A stretch of DNA of 64,000 nucleotides from Bathynomus jamesi. Taxonomy: Eukaryota; Arthropoda; Malacostraca; Isopoda; Cirolanidae. Positions 1 to 13,210 of this stretch are shown here, one piece after another; the first letter of the stretch is position 1, and every line of letters starts with the position of its first letter. The stretch is from contig JAJOZX010000194.1 in the NCBI GenBank assembly GCA_023014485.1, forward strand, positions 372,001 through 436,000, read 5' to 3'. The translations under genes were made by a program, and so were the position numbers. Under the pieces are notes generated by a model. That model had not been told where the DNA came from. It saw nothing but the letters and a program-made list of their open reading frames with translations, and made no database searches.

Positions 1-3000
1 TTTATAATTCCTCGTATATTCACGCCTCTCCCCTTTCATTAGCAAAACACCCCTCTGCCATGTTGATAAGGGCTGAACATTTTATTGAAATTCTTTGGTG
101 AAGTTATTTAGATTACTAAATTTTAATTGTTTCTCTCTTCCAAAGAATAAGCGCTGTACGAGAGAACAGTTTATTAATATTTACAAGTTTTGATATATTA
201 TTATTATTATTCAGCTATACAATGAAGTTCCAAAATACTGGAGGATTGGAACTTTGGCGATGAGGGTGACTTATCACCGGATTAAATCTTACAAGGATTT
301 TGTAATACTCGTACGGATTTATTATTCATATCAGTTTTGTTCTTATTATAGGGCTGCTGAGGGCTATTTTATAATTAGTATTTGATAAATTTCTTAGTAT
401 TCTCCAAGTGTGTAACAATATATTTTTTTATTATTTAAATTTTCGTCATTACTAGAATTATCGTTAGTTATCATTATTCCTATTTTCGTTACATGCGAAA
501 TATTTCTTTCTGGCTGCATCCAAGCGTGATTGATAAAATGTAAGGCGTTAAAAAGCACTTCCTTTTTTTTATAATTTCAGAATCTAAATATGGCAACTTC
601 TGAGCATCATTCACGAGAAAAGATTTTTTTTAAGTTAATCACTGTGGCCTGACAAGAAATGTACGTAAGAATTTGAGTGTTGGGATTTAAGACAAACTGA
701 AAATTCAAGGTTACCATTACACGTTTTAGGTATGAGCGTGTCAAGTAATGGAAGAGTTCCGTTTCTTTCCCATTCAAATTTGAACTTAATTGATGGATGC
801 AATGAGATGTCGTCAGTATACCTTCTGAACTCGAGGGTTTTTTTAGGTTACAATTCAGATTCAAAATATTCCATAAATAAACATTGTCTAGTGTAGCTCC
901 CTTTACAAGACATTATTTTTATCACAGCCTTTAATGAAAGTCTTATGGTGTTTCCTATGGTTTCATTTAGCTATGAGAGTTGTTGTTGGCATTTAACATT
1001 CTTAATTTGTTAACAAAATCATAAGAATTGAAAATATGGGAGTGAGTTTTTCCACCAGTAAAGGACTCTGTAATGAAGTCAATCAGTTGGTAGGTGAATA
1101 CACAGACTTTGTAGGCAATTATCTTTGTTTTAAGTATTTCGGTAACTTCACTATTTAACGGAAGGGGCACCGTTTGCCGATTACTTTTACTTTCAATGAA
1201 AATGAATCGAAAGCTGTTGTCAGGTGTTCATGTAATTCTCTATTGCTTGCCTGTTCCGTTGAGATAATTCAAAACTGAATTTTTTAAACTATTCGTTGCA
1301 TCCACCACTTGAGCTTAAATTTGAATGGGAAAGAAACGGCACACACTCGACACATTCATACATAAAGCCAACAATGGTAACTGATTTTTCAGTCTATCGT
1401 AAGCGCGCACACTCATATTTATTTCCGGACCACAATAATGAAATTAAAATACCAGTTATCTCGTCAATGTTACTTAGAGATTGTGATCCAACGTAAGTGA
1501 CATCGCATTATTTCATATTTTATTAATCACGCTGATTCTGCAGCCAAAGAAATACTTCAAATATAATGAAAATAGGCGTAAGATGAAAACGTGTGTGTAT
1601 ATGAGGGTTAGAAGCCGAGATAAACGGTGAAGTTGTAAGAGTATAACAAATTCCCTTGCAACGATATCGGAGAAGGTGATAGAAAGCATGTTTGCTATTG
1701 CAATAATTATATTAAAAGAGTAACAGTTTAGTTTCTTCAAAGTAGTTAAAGTGAAGCATAGTTTTAATGAGGAAAAGAGTGTGAAATAATGATGCCACGT
1801 CGCTGCTATTCAAGGGTCAGAAATCCATGGCATAACTTAGTGGCTGTAAACCTATAAAATTATGTCTCGTTCAGAAAGTTACGGAAGTGAATATGCATGT
1901 GCACATCATCATATTCACTTTCGCGAGTTGATGACCACAACGAGCATTAAAAAATGATCTCGGGGGGAAAAATACTGACGTTTCAGTGCATAATCCAAGT
2001 TCTTGTTCATATTTTTCCCTTTAAGTTGAGAAAGTCCTTCCTTTCGGCCTTAAATGAAATAATTGCGTAACTAGTATTTTGTTCGACCATTCATAAGACG
2101 ACATATGAATTGGAAGGTCATTTTTGTATCGTGTTCAGTTCGAAAATATGTAAAACCCACTTATATTAATAACTGTTACCCATGCTGGAATGCGCCTTCA
2201 CTTTCACTTAGCTGTTTGCTAATGCTTTAATATCTAATAAAAACGAGTTCGATTTCTTAACATTCCAGATTTGATTGGGACCAATTTTTAGTTTCGGAAG
2301 ACACTCCCTCGGGCTCATCTGTTCCTATTGGTTGGGTGGTCCCAAATGGAGACTCGAGTTCAGATTGGAAAACTTTTCAGCAAAATTAAAACATGTTCAG
2401 CTAACGCTAAGGTTTATCTTATGAATTTTTAGTCACGGAATAAAACAATAATCTTAAATGCGTGAATATATCTCTAATATAATACTCTTTAAAGCTCTTA
2501 ATCATACTTATTATTTTGACACTAAATTTTCTTTTTTATACACAATGGGAAAATAAAAGTGTGCACAAAGACCAGTATATTTCAATTATTCTTCCTTCAT
2601 AATCAAATATTTTACTAAAATAATTTAATCTGTGAAATAATTTTCAATGTAAAAATAAGAAATAATCATAAATTCAATATAAAATCAAGTCTTAAAAAAT
2701 AGAATTAAAGCTATATTTGGCTTCAGTTGTATTGGATTACCTTAAGAGAGATGCAAATCACCCAAAATCTGCTCCAAACCCTGCAAAAGAAAATACCCAA
2801 GCTTTAGATACTTTCGAAAAACAATCAGTGATGTGATACCAAAGTTACTTGTATATTTTGAGAGTTATTTTAGTGACATTCAAAGCGAAGTCCTTTCCTC
2901 TCTTCAGTGAACGAGGGAACAGCCGTGTGTCCTCGTATCTCGGAAAATTAATTTAATAAACAACTCACTGCTGAAAATTAGGTCCAGAGTCATTATATCC

Positions 3001-3230
3001 CTTCAATGGCTTTTCATCCTAAACTTTATGTCCGCTACGCTGCACTTCCTTGAGTTTTTTTCTCTAACTGCCAACAATGCTACAAACTTATCTAAGTCAC
3101 CTGATTTCACTTTTGAATCAAAAGTCTCTCCAATAACAGGATGAATTATTTAGCATGGAAGAAAAGAACAAAGGATATACACTGTAGGCCGGGTCGAAAT
3201 CGTCAAAAAAAAATTTTTTTTTTTTTTTTT
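1..3230. other. AT-rich sequence, no gene seen
   Basis: Only short random ORFs with no recognisable domains. I see no paired repeat ends, tRNA-like boxes or conserved coding stretches here. Confidence 0.5.
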
Positions 3231-3239
3231 AGATGGGCA

Positions 3240-3595
3240 CTATGTGGGGTTTATGAAATATCATCCTGACCAACATACTCAAAAGAAAGTTTATGCTCCC
3301 CTCCGTACCACTAGCATACTCCCTCTTATTTTTGGCTCCGCCCCCAAATTAAAAATAGTATCAAATCAAAATTGAGAGCATTTTTTTTTATATAGAGATA
3401 ACCCCCCTTAAAATTGCATAATATAATTATATCGTGTGCAATTTTCAGGCAATTATCCAAGAAATTTCAAATCCTTGAAAAATTGCCACATCTCCAAAAA
3501 GTGTTATCAGTATATAGAAAAGGGTGGCATAAACTTTAGTTTGGAGTACTGATTGCCTAGGAGACCAATTCATAAACCTCATATAGGCCTAGTAT
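3240..3595. repeat. Imperfect inverted repeat downstream of the two-part ORF
   Basis: The stretch near 3245-3310 (GTGGGGTTTATGAA, AAGTTTATGCTCCCC) recurs inverted near 3525-3590 (GGCATAAACTTTAGT, TTCATAAACCTCAT). It lies just past the 3' end of the ORF at 3719 and may be part of that element's terminal region. Confidence 0.4.
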
Positions 3596-3718
3596 ATTTG
3601 TCTGAAAAGAAGACAAATAGTCTACTGTACCATTTATTACACAAAACAGCTTTGAAGTAAAAACAAAATTTAATTTAAAAATTACCTTCACAATTTACTA
3701 ATTACTTGTGGATGTGCC

Positions 3719-6348
3719 TTAGCCCCATTGGCTTTTCCATTCAAACTGTGGCAGTCTTTTTCTTGATTCCAGTTGATTGAGGATAAATTTGTGCCGATTG
3801 CCGTAGCCAATCCTTTGTTCTGATGCTTTTGTCACTAAGTTCACTGCACTTTCCACGCTTTGACTGTGGCATGAAAAGGCAGCAATTTTCAAGGGTTCTG
3901 TTCTTGTATGCGGTAGCTCTTCATTGCTGAAATTCCTTATCAAAGGTGGAGGATTGATAGCTTCCTTTCTCCAGTCAATCATCTCATAGTAGTCTTTGGA
4001 ATCGAAATTAAGAGATTTAGGAAGCTCAAAATTTCGTGTGCCACTGAAACGTGTCCGACTGAGAAGTATCTTCTGAAGAGCATTTTCTCCGACATGTCTG
4101 CTATCAGTAAGCATTGACAGTAGGATAGCTTCGGGATTGGCAAAATAGGCATTATTACGGAACACCGGTTCCATAATAATGCGATGTTTTTCTTCCAATC
4201 CTCGCATCAAGACAATCAAATGAGAAAAGTTCCGTGCTCCGTCAGTAGCTTTAGGATGGGATTTGATATGAAACCATCCAGGAGCATATGATTTCATGAC
4301 GATGGTTATCAGTTCTTTCAGATTTTGTTCAGGATGCAAAGTCGATACATATAAACGAAGAATCCGGTTTACTCGGGTAATCCAGCGAGCATGATGAATG
4401 GCACCTGGAGACCTGCGGGCTAGACTTTCAGATACCCATCCAAATTGCACTGCTAGGCACATATCATAGAGATACTTTTGATCACTGCTCAACTCTTTCA
4501 CGACATTCGGTGGTATATCTTGGACGTTGCCCTGAACTGGTGAAAATGCCACTAAGTCTAAAATGGTTAAATCACATTTTAATTTGGCTCCAATTGAACT
4601 TTTAAAGATATTTGGCCCTGATGTTTTTCCGTCTATGGTTTCAAATATGTGTCTGAAGGGGAGTTCATTCATGTGTAAAAGAGACACGAGCCATTGAACT
4701 GATCTATGCAAAAAAATTTCAATCAATTTTATGGTACCAGCAATTCTACCAGTATTGACAGCAGTACCGTCGCATAACAGAGCATTGAGTGTGTTGATGC
4801 TCGCTGAATCAATTAAGAACGTTATAATTTCATCAGCTATACACCGAGCATTTCCTGCGTAAGGGCAGAGATGGTCTACATAGATACCTCCAGGGTCTTT
4901 GATCAGCACATAATGTTCTCTCTCTTTTCCATGCTTGGTTAACGTATCATCCTTTCTTCCATCAAACCCTATACATTCAATATTCACATTTTCACATCTA
5001 GATCTAACTATTTTTCTTACCTACATGAATTCTCTCTCTCTATTTTCTTCTTATCAAGCATGTTAGATTGATCGATTATTCCCATATCTTTCAATGCAGC
5101 ATTAACAATAGCTGCTGTCAGAGCTGGGCAGTATTTAAATACATTTGTGTATTTAGAACTGTATTTATGAATACATTGTTTTTCATGTATTTAAATATAG
5201 TATTTAAATACTCAAAATATAAAAATGTAAATACTTTTACTGGTTTAATACACGTTCTGTACTAGCACAGTACGACGCGTCGACAGTGTAGTACAGCATG
5301 GTTCATGTTTCAACGTGTCAGTTCAATCAGTTGTGTGCCACTCTTAGTCGAAAGCGGTTGATTTCTTTATCGTGTGCGTGTCATGGCTTCAACAAGCAAA
5401 TCCGGTGAATCAAACAGTGATATATCTGCAGATAACAATTTAAAATGTATTTACAAATGTATTTAAATACAATTGATGTATTTTGTATTTAGTATCTAAA
5501 TACATTCGTAAAATGTATTTAGTATTTAAATACATTTCTCCCATGTATTTAGTATTTAAATACATTCAATGTATTTATCGCCCAGCTCTGGCTGCTGTAG
5601 CTCTCGAACTCACACGGTAACGGTCTGCCACCAATGGTAATTCATTGTATGAATACCTATTTTGATCATTTTCAATCAATTCCACATCGGGCACGAATTC
5701 TAGCTCATTGTCACTGTCTTCTATATCTTCGCTAAAGTCATCTACTGAAGAAGATGGTGCAACTTCCATAGCCTCTGCCATTTCCACTTGTGACCTTTGT
5801 TGCTTCTCTTGTTCTTCTTTTGCTCTTGAGAGGGATCGTCTCTGGACAGCGGCAGCTTCACGATCAAATGGCCCTAATTGATTTATTCTTTGCTTTTGGT
5901 CTACAAATGACTCCCACTCTACCATTGGGATTTTTACCTCGCATCGACAAAACGGCCTTTCTATTCCTTTATCATAACATTTGCAAGTACAAATGTCAAA
6001 CATTTTATCATATGAAGCAAGTTTTTTAGCAAAATTTTCATTCCTTTGACGTAGAGGAACCTTGTTCAAGGAAAGAGCTGATCTGATTAATCTTTCCACT
6101 GCAGAAGAAATAGATCTTTCTTGAATGACAGGGAAAGAGAACATGGCCCAAATATCTTGAAGATCTTTGGTAACTATATTGTAGCAGTCGTTCGCAGTTG
6201 CTGATCCCCTTGACTTGATTTTTTTTTTCTCTCTCTTTTGAATGAAGAAATAGTGTCTGACAACGTCTGCCTTTGTAGGAATCATTGATCGGCGGAATTC
6301 AGTGGCAAAACCAAAAGCTGCATTCGAAGATTTGTTTCTGGTTGACAT
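3719..6348 (-). pseudogene. Broken ORF pair of an uncharacterised multicopy (probably transposon-borne) family
   Basis: Two minus-strand ORFs, 5591-6348 (N-terminal) and 3719-4987 (C-terminal), look like one gene of roughly 700 residues. The N-terminal part has a basic region and a Cys cluster (CTCKCYDKG, FCRCEV), then an acidic stretch. The C-terminal part has LLCDGTAVNTG, WLVSLLHMNELPFRHIFE and DGKTSGPNIF. I know this motif set from repeated uncharacterised proteins of invertebrates whose biochemical role I cannot state. A hAT MITE at 5119-5590 interrupts the frame. Removing it and one target duplication restores a continuous reading frame down to about 5030. There a GA tract changes frame and a TAG stop follows. 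The gene is therefore decayed. It lies just downstream of ARPC1 on the same strand. Confidence 0.7.
5119..5590. mobile_element. Non-autonomous hAT element (MITE) with 8-bp TSD
   Basis: Terminal inverted repeats CAGAGCTGGGC and GCCCAGCTCTG bound 472 bp. The element is flanked by a perfect 8-bp duplication GCTGCTGT at 5111-5118 and 5591-5598, as hAT elements make. The interior is mostly repeated GTATTTAAATAC-type palindromic words and has no coding capacity. It sits inside the coding frame of the two-part ORF. Confidence 0.9.
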
Positions 6349-6777
6349 TTTTTCAACCTTTTTAAAAAATTAAAAATCCAGCTTTTATAGAATCATGCAT
6401 GGATCATAAGTAAATCTAAAGAGCATAAATTCTTATAATTCCTGTAAAAATATATGATAATTAGAACATGAAATTTATTTGTATTGAATTTGAAATTCAA
6501 CACACAGCTCAATATTTTGAGAAAATACGCGTGGTGAAAATTTTGAGAAATCCAAAAATTCTACCCAGCCTAATTATACAGTCACTGTATATAATTCAGT
6601 TCCAACAAATTTACCATTCTAAATTTCTATTTACTCGATTCAAAAATCAACTGCTAAAATGAATAAATCAAAATCAACAAATCCAGCACTAAACCAATTC
6701 TCTAAAGAATGCGTCCTCGCAAACAATGCAGAATATGAAAGTATTCAACCTATGATAAAAGACTTTCTTAAAAAATC

Positions 6778-6976
6778 TTAACTGAACTTCACCTCAAAGT
6801 TCCAAATGACGAGCTGTGAATCGGCTCCGCAAGTGGAGACGGCCCTCACTTTTCCGCTTGAATCGGCGTTGTAGATGTTGATTCCGGTAATTGTATTCTG
6901 ATGGATCGTAGCCAACGTTTGATCTGACTGATCTGTTCGGGCAGTTCGGTCCAAAGACTGGAATTTCTTCATAGCG
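6778..6976 (-). CDS. ARPC1: ARPC1 coding exon 8 with stop
   Basis: Acceptor ATAG. It completes a serine codon, then encodes [20 protein letters not shown] and a final WD repeat ending in [10 protein letters not shown], with a TAA stop at 6778-6780. An AATAAA-like signal on the minus strand near 6474-6479 could end a short 3' UTR. That last point is weak. Confidence 0.93.
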
Positions 6977-9900
6977 CTATCGAAGAAGGATCATACACTA
7001 TTTATGTGCTTCTAAAATACTTATCTTTTCTTTTAGCAAAACTTTCATAAAAAAAAAGAATGATATATATATTTTTGAAAACATACTCTACTTCACAACC
7101 TACCCTATTTATTACTTTACGTTAATACTTCAAATTATGATATATACAAAACTATTTGCATCAATAGGCTAACTGCTTACAGTAACGAGAGAACTACTAC
7201 AAAAAACAATATTCATAAAATTACATACATTGAACATACTGTTAACAGTAACTATAAATGCAGAAACCTCGTCTATTTAATAATAATAATAATGATAGAA
7301 ATATTTCAGAAGTAACTTATACAATATTGTAACGTTGTAACAAAGTACATATTTACAAAAAAAAAAAAAAAAAAAAACCAGTGATACACGTAAACAACTT
7401 GTCAAATGAAAAAAAATAATAATGAAAATTATCACACGCAGAAAGGGTTTCCCCGCCAAACATCAAAATTTTGGTTCAAACATTAATAAAATTCATATCA
7501 AATACAATTACGAAATACAAATACGTTCAAGTCTATTAAAAGCCAAACATTTTTTAACTATCATTTTTAAACGAATCAAACATTTTCTCCAACTTCAAAT
7601 TTTCAAAACACGTATATAAATGTCTGATTCTAAACATTCCAAGAAACTTACGCACGTATCGAAAAACAATAAAAATGATAGAAAACTTTCATGCCTCCAA
7701 AACTGAACTTCACTGAAGGTTATTTATTAACATTTACTTTTCTTGACCAAGGCGATAACTAGGCTTGTAACGCGTTCGTGCTTTGAGAATTCAAGGTCAA
7801 AAATGAACTGAATAATAATAATAATAATAATTTCGCAAAAACGCTTGCGTTCATAATCATCCAAAAAAGTATTGAGGAGACTATATTATTATCTGATTTT
7901 AAACAGTTGCATCCTTCCCTTTTAATCTCATCCCAAAATAAAAAATATAAATGAAGTTATATTACAAAATAATACGGCCTCGTATGGCAACATGGAATAT
8001 TAAGATGTATAAATGAGACTGCGAAGAGGGTACAACAAGTAGCCGAGATTTGTCAGGATTGACGTTTGACTTGGTTTGTGCGAAACGAAGCTGAAAGCGA
8101 ATGGTGATGTGGGAATGTGAACGAGAGAAAGGTGTGAATTCGGTATGGAGGGGGAGGAAGAGGTAAACTGTGTTGCTTCCCGAATAAACGGCGGGTGGCA
8201 ATGAACGTGAAAAAGGGTATAAATGTGTTAGACATATCTGTATAAGTTTAAGAGCGAATGAGAGGAAAAGAAGATTAGATGTTAGTGAATAAAGATATGC
8301 TGAGGGATGCGTGTGATACAAAAGCTGTTCGAAGATCGAGTAGAGGTTGTCAGAATATTATACAGGTGCAGCACTCCCAAAACAGGTTCTTCGATCCGTA
8401 AACTTCACCATGGTGTACCCACACCTACAATACCTCAATTTTCGCTACAGCCATCGGTAGTAATGCAAAAAAGATTAATTCGGAAAATCTATAAATTGAA
8501 CAAGCATAATGAAAGGACAGATCAAATATTCCAGGAGTTAAAAATTCTTAAACTAGGAAAAATCTACAAACTAAACATTGCCTTATGTATGAATCAAATC
8601 GTCCACAATACTGCTCCAGAAATCATCCAAAACAAAATATCAGCTTTCCGAATACAGCACCCCTTTAACACGACAATCAGACACGTACATCAGAAAACTG
8701 ATTAAGAACAACTGAGGATTTGAAACTAAGATAAGACTGGAATTGCAGCAAAGTTCTGTGGAAACAATCAGAAGTGTTGAGAGAGCTTGCCAGTTACGAG
8801 CAATGAAGTTTATTGAAGTTGAGGGTGAACAATCCGAACACCACCTGTAATAGTGTGTTAAAAATAAAACTGTCAAAGTTGCATTACTCTTTCTACACAT
8901 TTCAAATAAAACTGTCAAAGTTGCATTACTCTTTCCACATTTTTATAATGTCTCCAGACATATGAAACCGTGTAATATTTAATTATATTTCAGTGTTTAA
9001 CATCCAAATAAATAGAAAAGGTACAATGTTAGCCGAATACCTATAAGTAATTCGGTGTAGTTATGCGAGTGTGTAATTTTAGCCGAATATCCCTACTGTA
9101 TGTATTTCATATTTGTAGCTTACAACAGATAATCTCTATGTACTTTTTTCTCCCTTTGCCTCGATATCTATGAAGCTAGTGTACATAACTTCGCTACTCT
9201 GCATTATCTATCAAGATGTACCATAACTCCATTCTGCCATTTGCTTGTTAATGGCAGTTCTTTGTTATGCAAGTATTTGAAGGTATTACCGTCCCAATTA
9301 TTTCTTTGCCAAAAGGAAAATGAATTCGTCGATCTGTAGTCATTTTTCAAATAAAAAGGATTTATTTGTGCGTGATGGTCTTCACCTGAATGGATGGTGT
9401 GGGAGCAGCTCGTCTTTGTAGACTACTACAAAACTCAGCGATGTCTTTTCAGGTAAAAAACAGCGTAACTACTACGAAAGCGACCAGCCTAACAAATTTT
9501 CCTCACAGTGAACGATTGCCTCCACGAAGATCCTCGAGATTCTACTGCGGTACTCGAGATTTTATAAATGTTTTATATTAATGCTCGAAGTTTAAGATTT
9601 AAATTTGATGAACTATTAAGTATTGTCCTTGACCAAAAATTTGAAGTTGTAGCAATTATGGAATCCTGGTTAAATAGAGAGAGTAGAGATTTCTCGGACA
9701 ATATCATATCCCTGGTTAAGAGATGTTTAATAATAAGAGATTAGAAAGAACGGGTGGTGGTACAGTACTGTACGTTCGGTTACACTTGAAACCCATACTT
9801 AAACATTGCAGAAATTGATAAAATTGATGGTTAATTCCTTGTTTGGAGGCGTCCTCTTAATACGCAACGCACGTGTATAAATATTATATCACTGGATAGG

Positions 9901-12900
9901 CAATAGTTTATTTATGAAGTGTGGGGGGTGGGAATTTTATAATTTTGTGTATTTTATAAATAAAAGAATATATTTTGATATATTTTTGACACGCATCGTC
10001 TATATCAGGAACAAATCTAAGCTTTCAGGGTTCCGTTTCCAATTTATCAGTAATGTAACATTTCATTGTTCGTGCTAAAATTAGTTACATTTTTGATATT
10101 GGAAAAGAAAGGTGTGTGTGTGTGTTTTAAAAAGTTTAAAATTTGGAGTTTGACAACATTAATACATTAATTAATTAATTAATGCCTAGGTTAGAGCGAA
10201 TAATGCCCGGGTTGGGTTAGGTTCTTTTCCCACCTCAGCGTTCATAAATTATTTCCAATCCAGTGGTGTAACTTTTATGCATGTGTAATAGAAATTTGAA
10301 GGACGTCTCTAAACTAGGAATTTATGAACTTGATAATATAAAGGAGACATTTGTTGAAATTAAAAACAACTCACGAAAGAAATTAATTATAGGTTTAGTA
10401 TATAGGCCTCTCTCTCAGACTGTCGATAGTGATAATAGATTTCAGGAACTAATTTTTTATGCAAGTAGCGAACATGATGCTATAATTATGGGAGATTTTA
10501 ATTTACATTAGAGATATTGCTGTGGTCCTTTGTAGTCTAATTCCAGTCGTCGACTATACGAGGGTTTGCTCGAAAGTTCACTTTTTCAAAGTCAAGGAAT
10601 CTACTAGAGAGCACAATATTCTAGATTCAGTTTTGAGTACAGACCTAGACTTAATTGATAATATCTGTAGGTGACTTCTCCATCAGTGATCATAGGCAAA
10701 TAACATTTGAAATTAAAATTTATGTTCATAATTCGGAGAGCCTGAAACACGTTTTGGATTTTAAAAGAGCTAAATTTCGTGACATGAAACTGCAACTTTC
10801 AACCCATAACTAGGATGAAGCTCTCTCGCGCGATGATATTAACGGCACATGGACTTTTTTATAATTACTTTAAATGTTTAGAATCAAATAATATCCCATT
10901 ACGTAAAAAGGAGACTGGCGAAGTCTGTTAAACTTAAATGGTGGAATACTGAAATTAGAAGTAGCTTAATGTTAAAAAAGGAACGCGTATTTCACATTTA
11001 AAGAAACAAATAATTTGTTCGATGAAAATGCTTAGAAGCTATTGAGAAGGCGAAACAAAACCCTTATTAGAAAAAACAAGCGCAACTATGAGCTATACAG
11101 TATGAAGTGAACCAAATTAAATCAAATCCGAAGGAATTCTATAATTATGTTAGGAATAAAAAAGTAGCTTCACAGACTATTAGTCCATTCATAGGAGAAA
11201 ACAACGAACAAATTTACGATGACTTACAAATGACGATAGTTTTAAATAAAAGAATATATGACTACCCTCGGCAAAATGACTACCCCTCTAGATTTTTATG
11301 TGAGGGGGCGTATGAAAGAGCTGGTGTACCAGAGAAAAGTGGAAACACGAGATGCACTGCTCCGTCGCATTTTGGATGCTGCAGCCCTCATGAATGACAA
11401 TCGTAATGAACGAATGCGAGCTACACTTTCTCCACCGTGCTTCACTGTTGACACAACACACTGCTGTGTCATTCTTTCACCCGTTCTGCGCCGCACAAAT
11501 ACGCTGCGTTTGGATCCAAAAACTTTGAACTTTGATTCGTCAGTCCAAAGGACAAATTTCCACTGCTCAACAGTCCATTTTTGGTGTTTTTTAGCCCAGG
11601 CTAGCCTTTTCTTTTTGTTCTGGCATTGGTTTCTTTGCTGCAGTTCGTCCTTTTAATCCTGCCTCTCTTACTCTTCTCTGAACAGTTGATGTTGAAACTG
11701 TTGTACTTCTGAGCTTTGATTTCAGCTGCTGTGAGGCGTCTGTTGCGCAGACTGGTGACTCGGATATACTTGTCCTCCGAGTCTGTTGTGGTTCTTGGTC
11801 GCCCTGACCTTTTTCTGTCCTTATTTTGACCATATAAGATTATTAGCTAAACTTCATTCTCACGGAATTTGTGGCAATGTTCTCAAATGAATCGAAATTT
11901 GGCTTAGTGGACGTAAACAAAGTGTCATTAATGGCAAAGCGTCTAACTAGAAAAGTGTAACTAGCGACGTGCCTGAGGGATCAGTTCTGGGACCAGTTCT
12001 TTTTATTATTTATATCAGACATCGACATAGGAATTAACAGTATAATTTCAAAATTTGCGGATGATACCAAACTAGGGGTACGAATAAAAGTCAGTCGTAG
12101 AACGTTTGCAGATTCAAGAAGATATTAATAAATTACTCGAGCGGGCGGAAATTTGGCAAATGAACTTTAATATAGATAAATGTAAAACGTTGAATATCGG
12201 TAGAAACAAGGTTAAAGAAAAGTATTTTATGTAAGACGAGACAATAATGAGTGTTACGGAAGGGAAAGATTTAGGTATTAGTGTTGCCGACACTCTTAAA
12301 CAGAGTAAGCAACGTATGGAAACGGTCAGAAAAGCAAATATAATCTTAGGATTTATCGGGAGATCATTCGAATCCAAGTCCGTAAAAACAATGTTAACAT
12401 TATAGAATTCCTTAGTACGCCCCCACCTGGAATACTGCATTCGCTTCTGACCCCTATATTTACGACAGGACATGGACAGAATGGAGAGAATGCAGATGAT
12501 TAAAGAGTGCCGATGACTTAAAAATAAATCCTACGCTGCCAGTTTAGAAACGTTAAACTTATTCTCACTCGTAAAAAGGTGTATTTGAGTTGATTTAATC
12601 CGAGTGTTTAAAATGATTAAAGGATAATGTCGACGCCAAAACATATTTCACCTTCAGAAATGCGGATAGAACTCGCGGTAATGGTCTCAAATTAGTAGGT
12701 AAACGTTTTAATTCTCATGAAGCTAAACATTTTTTTTCTTTAATCGTATAGTTAATTGGTGGAATGGATTGCGAGCCAGCTTAGTTCAAAGTAATTCGAT
12801 CGAATCCTTTAAAAAGAGAAGATGCTTATCTTGCCTTAAACTCTCGGTTAAAAGCATTTGTTAGCGCGTAGAAGTATTGTAGAATTTTCACTCCGATTCT

Positions 12901-13151
12901 CTCCTATTTACTTTTAAATTTTCACTTTATCTTTAAATTTCTTTCTTTCTTTTCAATCTCTTTTCTCTACTTTGCTTTGCTTTAAAACTTTCACTCATCT
13001 TTAAATTTTCAGACTTCTTTTAACCTTCCTTCTTAAGAAGAGCCTCGTCGGGACCAGCCGATCCGTTGTTGTTTGGTGTCCTTTGTATTATCTGAATGTA
13101 TAATGGGCACGTGTGTAACATACATATGCGGGTGCATATTTATGGATGTAC

Positions 13152-13210
<59 letters not shown>

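Larger units (their letters stand above)
9565..12880 (+). pseudogene. CR1-like non-LTR retrotransposon, degenerate, with nested insertions
   Basis: Pieces appear in order on the plus strand. Endonuclease N-terminus near 9575 ([17 protein letters not shown]), further endonuclease at 10281-10511 ending in IIMGDFNLH, and linker at 11107-11230 ([16 protein letters not shown]). RT motifs follow near 11965-12075 ([22 protein letters not shown]), then the thumb near 12150-12460 ([24 protein letters not shown]) and a C-terminus near 12750. Many stops and frameshifts make it inactive. Mariner and Tc1 fragments at 11240-11835 interrupt it between linker and RT. The CR1 assignment rests on motif style only. 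Confidence 0.8.

Noticed and set aside
7962..8321. Minus-strand ORF of 119 codons ([12 protein letters not shown])
   Set aside because: No domain or family resemblance, low-complexity composition and intronic position.
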